Assembly: GCF_001420995.1 (NCBI RefSeq)
Contig: NZ_CP012184.1
Span: forward strand, 3,084,501 to 3,148,500
DNA from: Pseudonocardia sp. EC080619-01
GTDB lineage: Bacteria; Actinomycetota; Actinomycetes; Mycobacteriales; Pseudonocardiaceae
DNA: 64,000 nucleotides
Reading direction: 5' to 3'
Below, piece by piece: positions 22,112 to 31,740 of the stretch (the stretch's first letter is position 1; each line of letters starts with the position of its first letter). The translations under genes were made by a program, and so were the position numbers. The notes below the pieces were generated by a model. That model was not told the origin of the DNA and made no database searches. It was given only the letters and a program-made list of their open reading frames with translations.

Positions 22112-23979
22112 CTACGCGGCGGCCGCCGCGGTACCGAACTGGGTGTGGTGCAGCTCGGCGTAGCGCCCGTCCCGGGCCAGCAGCGAGGCGTGGTCACCGC
22201 GCTCGACGATCCGCCCGCGCTCCAGGACCAGGATCTCGTCGGCGTCGCGGACGGTGGACAGCCGGTGCGCGATCACGATCGCCGTCCGGCCCTCCAGCGC
22301 CTCGCCCAGCGCCGCCTGCACCGCTGCCTCGGACGTCGAGTCCAGGCTGGCGGTGGCCTCGTCCAGGACCACGATGCGCGGCCGGGCCAGCAGCACCCGG
22401 GCGATCGTCATCCGCTGCCGCTCGCCGCCGGAGAGCCGGTACCCCCGCTCGCCGACGACCGTGCCGAGCCCGTCCGGCAGCGAGGCGACCAGCTCCTCGA
22501 GCCGGGCCCGGCGCAGCGCGTCCCACAACTGTGCGTCGGTGGCGTCCGGCGCCCCGATCCGCAGGTTCGCGGCGACCGTGTCGTGCAGCAGGTGCCCGTC
22601 CTGGGTACGAAGCCGACGGCGCGGTGCACCGACTCGCCGGTCAGCCCGCGGACGTCGGCCCCGCCGATCCGGACGGCGCCGGAGCCGGTGTCGTAGAGCC
22701 GGGCCACCAGCTGCGCGACCGTGGACTTCCCGGCCCCGGACGACCCGACCAGCGCGACCATCCGCCCGGGCGGGACGGCGAAGGAGACGTCGTGCAGGAC
22801 CTGCTCGCCGCCACGGGTGTCCAGCGTCGCGACCTCCTCCAGCGAGGCCAGCGAGACCTGGTCGGCGGTGGGGTAGGCGAACGAGACGTGGTCGAACGCG
22901 ACGCCGACCGGACCGTCGGGCACGGGGCGCGCACCGGGGGCGTCGGCGATCATCGGCTGCAGGTCGAGGACCTCGAAGACGCGCTCGAAGCTGACCAGCA
23001 CGGTCATGATCTCGATCCGGGCGCCGGCCAGCGCCGTCAGCGGCTGGTAGAGCCGGGTCAGCAGCAGCGCGAGCGCGACGACGTCGCCTGCCGACAGCGC
23101 CCCGGACAGCGCGAGCCCGCCGCCGACGCCGTAGACCAGCGCCACCGCCAGCGACGACGCCAGGGTCAGCGCGGTCACGAAGATCCACTGCAGCATCGCC
23201 GAACGGACCCCGATCGCCCGGACCCGGTCGGCCCGCTCGGCGAACTCCGCCGACTCCTGCGACGGCCGCCCGAACAGCGTGATCAGCGTGGCACCCGGTG
23301 CGGAGAAGCGCTCGGTCATCCGGGTGCTCATGGCGGCGTTGTGGTCGGCGGCCTCCCGCTCGAGGGTGGCCAGCCGGCGTCCCATCAGCCGGGCCGGGAC
23401 CAGGAACACCGGCAGCAGCACCGCGGCGAGCAGGGTGACCTGCCAGGAGATGGTGACCATCGCGCCGAGCGTCAGCAGCAGGACGACCAGGTTCGACACG
23501 ATCCCGGACAGCGTGTCGGAGAACGCCCGCTGCGCGCCGAGGACGTCGGAGTTCAGCCGGGACACCAGGGCCCCGGTGCGGGTGCGGGTGAAGAACGCGA
23601 CCGGCATCCGCTGCACGTGGTCGAACACCGTCGTGCGCAGCTGGTGGATCAGGCCCTCACCGAGGTTCGCCGACAGCCACCGGGTGACCAGACCGAGCCC
23701 GGCCTCGGCGACGGCGGCGACCGCGATCAGCCCGGCGACGAGGGCCAGCACCGACAGCGCCTCGCCCCGGTTGATCGCGTCGGTGGCGCGCCCCGCCAGC
23801 AGCGGCGTGGCGACGGTCAGCGCCGCGCCCACCATGCTCGCGACGAGGAACCAGCCCATCCGCCGCCGGTGCGGCCGGGCGAGGCGGACGATCCGGCGCA
23901 GGGTCTCGCCTGCCGGCCGGTTCTGCCGCCCCGGCTCGGAGCCGGCGTTGCGCATGGCCATGTAGATGCTCGCGTCCAT
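22112..23979 (-). pseudogene. ABC exporter (fused permease-ATPase) split by one frameshift
   Basis: The 523-residue upstream frame (from 23979) has six membrane segments of a type 1 exporter and Walker A GSSGAGKST. It reads correctly to VGFV near 22608, then turns to nonsense. The rest continues in another frame ending at 22112: QDGHLLHDTVAANLRIG (Q-loop), LSGGERQRMTIARVLLARPR (signature), IVVLDEATAS (Walker B) and IAHRLSTV (H-loop). One missing base in GTACCCAGG at about 22604-22609 (minus strand) explains everything; restoring it gives VGFV-x-QDGHLL. The intact form would be about 620 residues, normal for a half-size multidrug/lipid exporter. Either a real mutation or an assembly error. Confidence 0.85.
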
Positions 23980-24013
23980 GCGCCGGACGCTAGGACCTGG
24001 AGTTCACTTCAGG

Positions 24014-25252
24014 TCAAGAAGAAGCCCCCGCGGGGACGGGCTCCTCGTTCAGGTCGGGGAGCGTCCACGGCCGGACGACGAGCACGAGCGAGAGGCCCGC
24101 CAGCGCGACCGCCCCGAACATCGAGGCGCCCATCGCGGCCGCGTCGTTGCCGAGCAGGCCGACGACGGGCGACGTCGCCGCCCCGATGCCGAACTGCAGC
24201 GCGCCGAGCAGCGCCGCGGCGGTCCCGGCCGTCTCGCCGTGCCGGGCCAGTGCCAGTGCGGGCGCGTTCGGCATCACGAAGCCGCAGGCGAGCAGCAGGA
24301 TCCACACCCCGGCCAGGACGGCGGGCAGGCCGCCGGTCCCGGTCGCCGTCAGCACGAGCAGGGCGATCCCGGCCAGCACGCCGGCGGCGATCCCGCCGGA
24401 CAGCACCCGGCGCGGCTCCAGGTACCGCAGCAGCACCGGGTTCAGCTGGGTGCCGACGACGAGCCAGACCGCGCCGGCGCCGAACAGCAGCCCGAACGTC
24501 TGCTGGTCCACCCCGAACTGCTGCTGGAAGACGTACGACGCACCCGAGACGTAGCTGAACAGCGCACCCATCGCGAGGCCCGCCACGAGCACGAGCCCGA
24601 CGAACGTCCGGTCCCGCAGGAGCATCCCGTAGGTCCGCACGGTGCTGCCGAACCGGGCGGGACGACGGCGGGACACCGGCAGCGTCTCGGGCAGGCCCGC
24701 GGTCACCACCGCCAGCATGACCAGCCCGTACCCGGCGAGGAACAGGAACACCCCGCGCCAGGACACCCAGGTGAGCAGGCCCGCACCGAGGGTGGGGGCC
24801 AGCACCGGCGCCGCGCCCATCACGAGCATCAGCCGGGACAGCATGGTCGCCGCGGCCCGCCCGGTGAACAGGTCCCGGACGATCGCGAGCCCGACGACCG
24901 CCCCCGCGGAGGCGCCGACGCCCTGCAGCACCCGCAGCACGGTGAGCAGCTCGACCGTCGGTGCGACCGCGACCAGGGCCGAGGCGAGCACGTGCAGCGC
25001 CGTCCCGGCCAGCAGCGGCAGCCGGCGTCCGTAGGCGTCGGACAGCGGCCCGATCAGGATCTGGCCGAGTGCGAGCCCGGCGAGCGTCCCGGTCAGGGTC
25101 AGCTGGACCGTCGTCCCGGAGGCGGCCAGGTCCCGTCCGACCTCGGGCAGCGCGGGCAGGTAGGTGTCGATGGTCAGCGGGCCGAGTGCGATCAGCGCGC
25201 CCAGGATGAGCGCCAGCCGTACCCGGCTCGGTGTGATGACGCCAGCGCTCAC
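24014..25252 (-). CDS. Bcr/CflA-type multidrug MFS exporter
   Basis: 412 residues with 12 hydrophobic segments. LGPLTIDTYLPALPEV in helix 1 is the diagnostic Bcr/CflA motif, GPLSDAYGRRLPLL the MFS loop 2-3 motif, and VLRVLQGVGASAG and FTGRAAATMLSRLMLVMG the following blocks. It would pump drugs or small metabolites out by proton antiport. GTG 25252 has GGGGGAG six bases upstream. The broken ABC exporter follows on the same strand 34 bases later, so both export genes may share a transcript. Confidence 0.88.
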   Translation of the reverse strand: MSAGVITPSRVRLALILGALIALGPLTIDTYLPALPEVGRDLAASGTTVQLTLTGTLAGLALGQILIGPLSDAYGRRLPLLAGTALHVLASALVAVAPTVELLTVLRVLQGVGASAGAVVGLAIVRDLFTGRAAATMLSRLMLVMGAAPVLAPTLGAGLLTWVSWRGVFLFLAGYGLVMLAVVTAGLPETLPVSRRRPARFGSTVRTYGMLLRDRTFVGLVLVAGLAMGALFSYVSGASYVFQQQFGVDQQTFGLLFGAGAVWLVVGTQLNPVLLRYLEPRRVLSGGIAAGVLAGIALLVLTATGTGGLPAVLAGVWILLLACGFVMPNAPALALARHGETAGTAAALLGALQFGIGAATSPVVGLLGNDAAAMGASMFGAVALAGLSLVLVVRPWTLPDLNEEPVPAGASS

Positions 25253-25362
25253 CGGTCTCCCCCTCGTGTGGCCACGACACGGTGCAACCTCACGAGGGGT
25301 GACCGGGATTCCGTCCCGGACTCGTCGATCCGGTGAGCGGTGTCACGCGGACGGGGTCGCTC

Positions 25363-27261
25363 CTACGCCGCGCGCCGGTGGCTGCCGGCGATCTGCCGGG
25401 TGGCGACGCTGATCCGGTTCCAGGCGTTGATCGTCGCGACCGTGGTGACGAGCAGCGCCAGCGCGCGCTCGTCGAACACCGCGGCGGCCTCCTCCCAGAC
25501 GTCGTCCGGAACGGCGTCGGCCCGGTCGGCCAGCCGGGTCATCTCCTCGGTCAGCGCGAGCGCGGCCCGCTCCGTGACCGTCCCCAGCTTGTCGGCGAAG
25601 GACTGCTCCACGAGCGTGTCGACGTGCGCCCGGGCCGCGAGGAGCAGCAGGTCCTGCGCGGAGTTGAAGACGGCGAACTCGTCGTTGCCCTTCCGCAGCG
25701 CCGGCGCCAGGTTCCGGATGGCGGTGGCCAGGGTGTCGTCGCGGCGCACCCGGAGCAGCTCGCGGCGGCGCTCCCGGTCGGTCAGGTCGATCCCGCGGAA
25801 CAGCAGCCGCCGGGTCAGCGACGCCGCGCCGGTGTGCTCGGCGAGCACCCCGGCCAGCTGGCGCCCCAGCAGCGGTGCGATCTCGAGCGGGTTCCCCTTC
25901 TTGATCGTCCGGCCGTAGTCGGAGAGCAGCTCCTTGGCCAGCAGCTGCAGCAGCACGGTGTTGTCACCCTCGAAGGTGGTGAACACGTCGGTGTCCGCCT
26001 TCAGGGCGGGCAGCAGGTTCTCCTCCAGGTAGCCCGCGCCACCGCAGGCCTCGCGGCAGGTCTGGATGGTGTGCGTGGCGTGCCAGGTCGCGATCGCCTT
26101 GATCCCGGCCGCGGACTGCTCCAGGGTCCGCTGCTCGCGGGCGCCGACCGGGCTCGCGCCGGGCGCCTGGATGTCGTGCATCCGCTTCACCAGGTCGTCC
26201 TGGGTGAAGTGCAGCGCGAACGTCGTCGCGAGGGCGGGCAGTAGCTTCCGCTGGTGGGCGAGGTAGTCGAGGACGGCGATCTCCTCGCCGGTGGCCGGGT
26301 TCGCGAACTGGCGCCGGCGCTCACCGAACCGCACGGCGAGGGTGAGCGCCTTCTGCGCCGCACCGCCGGCACCGCCGGCGACCGAGATCCGGCCGCGGAC
26401 GAGCGTGCCGAGCATGGTGAAGAACCGGGCGGTCTCGTTCCCGATCGACGACGAGTACGTCCCGTCCTCGGTGACGTCGCCGAACCGGTTGAGCAGGTTC
26501 TCGCGCGGGATCCGGACCCCGTCGAAGCTCAGCCGCCCGTTGTCGACGCCGTTCAGGCCCGCCTTGCGGCCGTCGTCGCCGATGGTGACGCCGGGCAGCG
26601 CGTTGCCGTCGGCGTCGCGCAGCGGGACCAGGAACGCGTGCACGCCGGGCTTCTCGTCGCCCGTGACCAGCTGCGCGAAGACGACCGCCATGCGGCCGTC
26701 GCGCGCCGCGTTGCCGATGTACTCTTTGCGTGCCTGCGGGTAGGGCGTGTCGACGACGAACTCCCGGGTCTCCCGGTCGTAGGTCGCGGTGGTGTGCAGG
26801 TGCTGCACGTCCGAGCCGTGGCCGGTCTCGGTCATCGCGAAGCAGCCCAGCAGCTCGCCCTCGATGATCGCGCGCAGGTACCGCTCGTGGTGCCGCTCGG
26901 TGCCCAGGACCTGCACCGCGCCGCCGAAGAGTCCCCACTGCACGCCGGCCTTGACCAGCAGCGACAGGTCGCCGTACGCGAGCATCGCGAACGCGGTCAC
27001 GACGCCGCCGACGTCGCCCTCGCCGCCGACGGCCGGGTCGAACCCGGTGTGCGGGCGGCCCGACGAGGTCAGGAACTTGAGCGCGTCGGTGATGTGCGCG
27101 CGGTACTCGGCCGAGGAGAGGTCCGGGTCGGCACGCATGTCGCCGCTCGCGGCGAGCTGCGCCCGGGTCTCCTCGCGGACCTGCGCCCACCGCCCGTCGA
27201 CGACGGTGCGCAGCGTGCCGGCCGGGATCCGGTCCGGTGCGGGGATGGTGCTCCGGGTCAT
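25363..27261 (-). CDS. fadE5: Acyl-CoA dehydrogenase of the FadE5 type
   Basis: 632 residues, long for this family because of a C-terminal extension, as in mycobacterial FadE5 and acyl-CoA oxidases. FAMTETGHGSDVQHLHTTATYD is the FAD-contacting block, VDNGRLSFDGVRIPRENLLN the central one, REACGGAGYLEENLLPALKADTDVF and TTFEGDNTVLLQLLAKELL the C-terminal one with the catalytic glutamate expected in FEGDN. It oxidises acyl-CoA to enoyl-CoA, passing electrons to ETF. ATG 27261 overlaps the TetR stop (ATGA). Together with the divergent fadA2-fabG4-htdX genes it reproduces the gene order known from Mycobacterium tuberculosis Rv0241c-Rv0244c. Confidence 0.88.
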   Translation of the reverse strand: MTRSTIPAPDRIPAGTLRTVVDGRWAQVREETRAQLAASGDMRADPDLSSAEYRAHITDALKFLTSSGRPHTGFDPAVGGEGDVGGVVTAFAMLAYGDLSLLVKAGVQWGLFGGAVQVLGTERHHERYLRAIIEGELLGCFAMTETGHGSDVQHLHTTATYDRETREFVVDTPYPQARKEYIGNAARDGRMAVVFAQLVTGDEKPGVHAFLVPLRDADGNALPGVTIGDDGRKAGLNGVDNGRLSFDGVRIPRENLLNRFGDVTEDGTYSSSIGNETARFFTMLGTLVRGRISVAGGAGGAAQKALTLAVRFGERRRQFANPATGEEIAVLDYLAHQRKLLPALATTFALHFTQDDLVKRMHDIQAPGASPVGAREQRTLEQSAAGIKAIATWHATHTIQTCREACGGAGYLEENLLPALKADTDVFTTFEGDNTVLLQLLAKELLSDYGRTIKKGNPLEIAPLLGRQLAGVLAEHTGAASLTRRLLFRGIDLTDRERRRELLRVRRDDTLATAIRNLAPALRKGNDEFAVFNSAQDLLLLAARAHVDTLVEQSFADKLGTVTERAALALTEEMTRLADRADAVPDDVWEEAAAVFDERALALLVTTVATINAWNRISVATRQIAGSHRRAA

Positions 27262-27953
27262 TGCTGAACCTCCTGCACGTGCGATGCCAGGCCGGAGAGT
27301 CCGGACCAGGCCAGGTCGGTGAGGTGTGCGGTGAGCCGTTCGCGGGTGGTGCCGTCCGGGCGGGCCAGCCAGTCGTCGGCCGCGCCGCGGACGAGCCCGA
27401 CGATCGCGTGCCCCCAGAACCGGGCGGCCGCATGCCCGTCGGAGCCCTCGGTACGCAGGTTGTCACCGATCACCACGGCGATCTCGTCACCGATCACCGT
27501 CACCAGGTCGTTCACCGGATCGGGGGTCTCGGTGTCGGCGCTGCGCCGGTTGCCGTTGCCCTGGACGAGCAGTGGCCGGTGGACGACGAACCGGTAGAGC
27601 TCGGGGTCGATCTCGATGAGGCGCAGGTACGCGTCGACGCCGGCGGCGACCGCGGCCCGCGGACCGAGCCGGTCGTCGGACAGCGCCTCGCCCGTGGCGC
27701 GCCGCACCTCGGCGAGCAGTACTCCGGCCACCGACTCGCAGATCGCGGTGTACAGGCCTGCCCGGTCGCCGAAGTGCCGGTAGATCACGGTCTTGCTGGT
27801 GCCGGCCGCGGCGGCGATCTCGTCCATGCCGATGCCCGCGCCGGTCCGGCGGATGGCGGCGATGGCGGACCCGACGAGCTGGACGCGCCGCTCCTCGCGA
27901 TGCGCGTCCCACCTGCTGTCCCGCTTGTCCCGTGCCATCTTCACGGAACCCAT
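27258..27953 (-). CDS. TetR-family regulator of the fatty-acid block
   Basis: 231 residues. The N-terminal helix-turn-helix is IGMDEIAAAAGTSKTVIYRHFGDRAGLY (about residues 41-68). The C-terminal ligand domain is helical, with the LIEIDPELYRFVVHRPL segment seen in fatty-acid-responsive TetR proteins. An in-frame ATG at 27938 (MARDKRDS) is a reasonable alternative start, because TACTAT, a good -10, would overlap the ATG at 27953. Its stop overlaps fadE5 and it is divergent from fadA2. GTACC repeats and a GTGGTAG-N6-CTACCAC dyad lie in the shared promoter. Acyl-CoA is the likely effector. Confidence 0.87.
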   Translation of the reverse strand: MGSVKMARDKRDSRWDAHREERRVQLVGSAIAAIRRTGAGIGMDEIAAAAGTSKTVIYRHFGDRAGLYTAICESVAGVLLAEVRRATGEALSDDRLGPRAAVAAGVDAYLRLIEIDPELYRFVVHRPLLVQGNGNRRSADTETPDPVNDLVTVIGDEIAVVIGDNLRTEGSDGHAAARFWGHAIVGLVRGAADDWLARPDGTTRERLTAHLTDLAWSGLSGLASHVQEVQQ

Positions 27954-27954
27954 A

Positions 27955-28004
27955 GTACCGTGTACCTTGAGTACCGGCTACCCGGTGGTAGCGACGACTA
28001 CCAC
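27955..28004. promoter_or_regulatory. Divergent fadE5-TetR / fadA2 promoter with GTACC repeats and a dyad
   Basis: GTACC occurs three times in direct orientation (27955-27959, 27962-27966, 27971-27975). Further toward fadA2, GTGGTAG (27985-27991) and CTACCAC (27998-28004) form a perfect inverted repeat with a 6-base spacer. The region is only 74 bases wide between the two starts, so a regulator bound here would affect both sides. Binding by the TetR protein is inferred. Confidence 0.5.
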
Positions 28005-28027
28005 TACCACCAGGAAGGACGACCCCC

Positions 28028-29335
28028 ATGCCAGCCAGCACCCGGCGCGCCGCCGTCATCGGCGGCAACCGGATCCCGTTCGCCCGCGCCAACGGCGCCT
28101 ACGCGAGCGCCTCGAACCTCGACATGCTCACCACGACGCTGGACGGCCTGGTGGCCCGCTTCGGGCTGGCCGGCGAGCGGCTCGGCGAGGTCGTGGCGGG
28201 TGCGGTCCTCAAGCACTCGCGCGACTTCAACCTCACCCGCGAGGCCGTCCTCGGGTCCCGCCTGAACCCGGCGACCGCCGCGTACGACGTCCAGCAGGCC
28301 TGCGGCACCGGCCTCGAGGCGACGATCGCCGTCGCGAACAAGATCGCCCTCGGGCAGATCGACTCCGGCGTCGCCGGCGGGGTGGACACCGCGTCCGACG
28401 CCCCGATCGCCCTCAACGACGACCTGCGCCGGATCCTGGTCAAGGTCAACGCCGCGAAGTCGGCGGCGGACCGGATCAAGCTCGTCGGGCAGCTGCGGCC
28501 GGGGCAGATCGTCCCGGACATCCCGGAGAACTCCGAGCCGCGCACCGGCCTGTCGATGGGCGAGCACGCGGCCCGCACCGCGCTCGAGTGGGGCATCGGC
28601 CGCACCGAGCAGGACGAGCTCACCGTGCGCAGCCACACGAACCTGGCCGCCGCCTACGACCGCGGGTTCTTCGACGACCTCGTCACCCCGTACCTGAAGC
28701 TGACCCGCGACGACAACCTGCGGCCCGGCTCCTCGGTGGAGAAGCTCGCGAAGCTCAAGCCGGTCTTCGGCAAGGGCAGCCCGGACGCGACGATGACGGC
28801 CGGCAACTCCACCCCGCTGACCGACGGCTCCGCGCTGGTGCTCCTCGGGTCCGACGAGTGGGCCGCCGAGCACAGGCTGCCGGTACTGGCCCACGTCGTC
28901 GACGCCGAGACGGCGGGCGTCGACTACGTGCACGGCCCGGACGGCCTGCTCACCGCGCCGGTGTTCGCCGTCCCGCGGCTGCTGGCCCGCAACGGCCTGT
29001 CCCTGCAGGACTTCGACCTCTACGAGATCCACGAGGCGTTCGCCTCGGTGGTCCAGGTCCAGCGCAAGGCCTGGGAGGACGCCCGGTTCTGCAAGGAGCG
29101 GCTCGGGCTCGACGCCCCGCTCGGCGCGGTCGACGAGGCGAAGCTCAACGTCGCGGGCTCCTCGCTCGCGGCCGGGCACCCGTTCGCCGCGACCGGCGGC
29201 CGGATCGTCGCGACCCTGGCGAAGCTCCTGCGGGAGAAGGCCGACACCGAGAAGAAGGACCAGCGCGGACTCATCTCGATCTGCGCCGCGGGCGGCCAGG
29301 GCGTCGTCGCGATCCTGGAGGCGAAGAAGGCATGA
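28028..29335 (+). CDS. fadA2: Acetyl-CoA acyltransferase (thiolase) FadA2-like
   Basis: 435 residues. Active-site residues are all present: Cys92 in QQACGTGLEA (acyl acceptor), His384 in AAGHPFAATG and Cys419 in SICAAGGQG. VIGGNRIPFARANGAYA is the typical N-terminus of the FadI/FadA2 branch. It cleaves 3-ketoacyl-CoA with CoA, the last step of beta-oxidation, or runs in reverse for chain extension. GGAAGGA precedes the ATG. The stop overlaps fabG4 as ATGA. Confidence 0.93.
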   Translation: MPASTRRAAVIGGNRIPFARANGAYASASNLDMLTTTLDGLVARFGLAGERLGEVVAGAVLKHSRDFNLTREAVLGSRLNPATAAYDVQQACGTGLEATIAVANKIALGQIDSGVAGGVDTASDAPIALNDDLRRILVKVNAAKSAADRIKLVGQLRPGQIVPDIPENSEPRTGLSMGEHAARTALEWGIGRTEQDELTVRSHTNLAAAYDRGFFDDLVTPYLKLTRDDNLRPGSSVEKLAKLKPVFGKGSPDATMTAGNSTPLTDGSALVLLGSDEWAAEHRLPVLAHVVDAETAGVDYVHGPDGLLTAPVFAVPRLLARNGLSLQDFDLYEIHEAFASVVQVQRKAWEDARFCKERLGLDAPLGAVDEAKLNVAGSSLAAGHPFAATGGRIVATLAKLLREKADTEKKDQRGLISICAAGGQGVVAILEAKKA

Positions 29336-30687
29336 GCAACGATCTCCTGGCGACCCTGTCGAACACCCCGATCGCCAAGCAGCTGGGTCTGCCCACGGTG
29401 CCGACCCTGCGCCGGCACCGCCCCGGCGACCCGCTGCCGGCCGGGCCGGTGCTCGTCACGTCCGTCGGAGCCGGCCGGTTCGCGGAGCCGGTCGCCGCGT
29501 TCGTGGAGGAGAACGGGCAGCAGGCCGTCACCGAGCCCGGGGACGAGAAGCTGCACGGCGTCGTCGTCGACCTGTCGGGGGCGAGCACGCTCGCCGACCT
29601 CGCGGCGGCCCAGCAGCTCCTCACCCCGGCGGTGCGGAAGCTCGGCCCGTCCGGCCGGCTGCTGCTGATCGGTGCCGAGCCGGGCGAGGCGACCGGAGCC
29701 GAGGCGGCGGCCGTCGCGCAGTCGCTCGACGGGCTCGTCCGCTCGATCGGCAAGGAGCTCCGGTCCGGCGCCACGGCCAACCTGATCGTGGCGGGCGCGA
29801 TCGCGTCGCCCGCGGCGGTCGACTCGTCGGTGCGGTTCTTCCTCTCCGCCCGCTCGGCCTACGTCGACGGCCAGGTCGTGCACGTGGGCGAGCAGGTCGG
29901 CACCCCGCGGGAGCCGGCCGAGGTCGACGACCCGCGCGCCGAGGAGCAGCCACTCGCCGGGCGGATCGCCGTCGTCACCGGGGCCGCCCGGGGCATCGGC
30001 GCGGCCATCGCCGACACCCTCGCCCGGGACGGCGCGCGGATCGTCGCCGTCGACGTCCCGGCGGCCGGGGAGGGCCTCGCCCGGACCGCGAACCGCACCG
30101 GCGGCACGGCACTGCAGCTCGACATCACCGCCGCCGACGCGGCCGACCGGCTGCTCTCGCACCTGGCCGACCGGCACGGCGGCGTCGACCTCGTCGTGCA
30201 CAACGCGGGCATCACCCGCGACAAGCTGCTCGCGAACATGACCTCCGACCGCTGGAACTCGGTGCTCGGGGTCAACCTGGGCGCCCAGCTGACGATCAAC
30301 GAGGCGCTGCTGGCGCCGGGCTCCCCGCTGCACGAGTCGGGCCGCGTCGTCTGCGTGTCGTCGCAGTCGGGCATCGCGGGCAACCGGGGCCAGACCAACT
30401 ACGCCGCCTCCAAGGCCGGCGTGATCGGGATGGTCCACGCGCTCGCCCCGCGGTTCGCCGAGCGCGGCGCGACGATCAACGCCGTCGCACCCGGGTTCAT
30501 CGAGACCGACATGACGGCGAAGATGCCCGTCGCCACCCGCGAGGGCGGCCGCCGCATCAACTCGCTCAAGCAGGGCGGGCTGCCGGTCGATGTCGCCGAG
30601 GCCATCGGCTGGTTCGGCCGGGCCGAGTCCGGCGGGCTGAACGGCCAGGTCGTGCGGGTCTGCGGCCAGTCGATGCTGGGGGCCTGA
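29332..30687 (+). CDS. fabG4: Two-domain 3-oxoacyl-(ACP/CoA) reductase FabG4
   Basis: 451 residues, the length of the high-molecular-weight FabG4 group rather than the usual 250. The N-terminal ~200 residues are a flavodoxin/SDR-like domain without a clear cofactor motif. The C-terminal half is a full SDR: VVTGAARGIGAAIADTLA, LVVHNAGITRDKLLANM, CVSSQSGIAGN with the catalytic Ser, TNYAASKAG with Tyr and Lys, and NAVAPGFIETDMT. FabG4 in mycobacteria is NADH-dependent and works with CoA-linked substrates. Sits between fadA2 and htdX in one operon. Confidence 0.92.
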   Translation: MSNDLLATLSNTPIAKQLGLPTVPTLRRHRPGDPLPAGPVLVTSVGAGRFAEPVAAFVEENGQQAVTEPGDEKLHGVVVDLSGASTLADLAAAQQLLTPAVRKLGPSGRLLLIGAEPGEATGAEAAAVAQSLDGLVRSIGKELRSGATANLIVAGAIASPAAVDSSVRFFLSARSAYVDGQVVHVGEQVGTPREPAEVDDPRAEEQPLAGRIAVVTGAARGIGAAIADTLARDGARIVAVDVPAAGEGLARTANRTGGTALQLDITAADAADRLLSHLADRHGGVDLVVHNAGITRDKLLANMTSDRWNSVLGVNLGAQLTINEALLAPGSPLHESGRVVCVSSQSGIAGNRGQTNYAASKAGVIGMVHALAPRFAERGATINAVAPGFIETDMTAKMPVATREGGRRINSLKQGGLPVDVAEAIGWFGRAESGGLNGQVVRVCGQSMLGA

Positions 30688-30688
30688 G

Positions 30689-31588
30689 ATGACCGTCTCC
30701 CCGACGACGGCAGGGACCGGCCGGACGGTCACCGAGCTCTCCGGCCCGCCCGCGCTCGGCCCGCTCTACGCCTCGGCCGCCGCCGGGGCGGTGCTGCCGG
30801 GTGGCGGCGGCGGTGAGCTCCCCGCACGGGAGATCGTCCGGCGCGGGATCACGGTGGACCCCGGGCACCTCGCCGACTACGCCCGCGTCTGCGGGTTCCG
30901 GGTCGGCGACGCCCTCCCCGTCACCTACCCGCACATGCTGACCTTCCCGCTGCAGGTCGTGCTGATGGCCGAGCGGTCGTTCCCGCTCGCCCTGCCCGGG
31001 ATGGTGCACGTCGCCAACCGGATCACGGTGCACCGGGCGGTCGCGCCGTCGGAGACCCTCGACGTCCGGGTGTACGCCGACCGGTTCACCGCGCACGCCA
31101 AGGGCGCCCAGGTCGACCTGATCGGCGTCGTCTCCGCGGGCGGCGAGGTCGTCTGGGAGGGGCGCAGCACCTACCTGGCCCGCGGGGCGAAGGCCCCCGC
31201 GGGAGCCGCGGGCGAGGACATCGCCGAGCCGGCCGCCCCGACCGGCACCGCGAGCGCGCTGTGGCGCATCCCGGGCGACACCGGACGCCGGTACGCCGCC
31301 GTCTCCGGCGACGTGAACCCGATCCACCTGCACCCGCTCACCACGAAGGCCATGGGCTTCCCGAGGGCGATCGCGCACGGCATGTGGACGGCCGCGCACG
31401 CCGCCGCGTCGCTGGAGGGCCGGATCCCCGACGCGTGCACCTACGACGTCGTCTTCCGCAAGCCGGTGCTGCTCCCGGCGACGGCCGAGCTCGTCACCGA
31501 GCGGGACGCGAACGGCGCGTGGGGACTCGCGGTCCGCAGCGCGAAGAAGGCGGAAAAGCTGCACCTGATCGGCCGGATCTCCGGGTAG
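30689..31588 (+). CDS. htdX: MaoC-like (3R)-hydroxyacyl dehydratase HtdX
   Basis: 299 residues with two hot-dog domains. The C-terminal one carries YAAVSGDVNPIHLHPLTTKAMGFPRAIAHGMW, the R-hydratase motif with catalytic Asp and His (DxNPxHxH ... HGMW). The N-terminal one lacks the motif and is structural. HtdX reversibly hydrates trans-2-enoyl thioesters to (3R)-hydroxyacyl thioesters; with FabG4 (ketoreduction), FadA2 (thiolysis) and FadE5 (dehydrogenation) it completes a two-carbon cycle that can run toward breakdown or elongation. ATG is one base after the fabG4 stop. Confidence 0.91.
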   Translation: MTVSPTTAGTGRTVTELSGPPALGPLYASAAAGAVLPGGGGGELPAREIVRRGITVDPGHLADYARVCGFRVGDALPVTYPHMLTFPLQVVLMAERSFPLALPGMVHVANRITVHRAVAPSETLDVRVYADRFTAHAKGAQVDLIGVVSAGGEVVWEGRSTYLARGAKAPAGAAGEDIAEPAAPTGTASALWRIPGDTGRRYAAVSGDVNPIHLHPLTTKAMGFPRAIAHGMWTAAHAAASLEGRIPDACTYDVVFRKPVLLPATAELVTERDANGAWGLAVRSAKKAEKLHLIGRISG

Positions 31589-31670
31589 GCAGGACACGAC
31601 CCGGCCGGGTGGGCAGGTACCGCTCCCCCGGTCGGGTGGTTCTGGATCGGTCCATGAGCCGGTTCAGCAA

Positions 31671-31686
31671 CGTCACCCCGGTGACG
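31671..31686. promoter_or_regulatory. 16-base palindrome CGTCACC-CC-GGTGACG ahead of a mini-gene
   Basis: Perfect 7-base arms at 31671-31677 and 31680-31686. A third copy of the half site, CGTCACC, is at 31712-31718. The palindrome is 55 bases before the ATG of the 25-codon ORF at 31741, a normal place for an operator. Which regulator uses it is unknown. Confidence 0.45.
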
Positions 31687-31740
31687 GACGTCCATCTCTA
31701 TGCCCACCATTCGTCACCTGACACCCGCGAGGAGGCCACG

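Noticed and set aside
27955..28004. KstR- or FadR-type operator consensus in the fadA2 promoter
   Set aside because: The repeats present (GTACC, GTGGTAG/CTACCAC) do not match either consensus as I know it, so only a generic TetR site is proposed.
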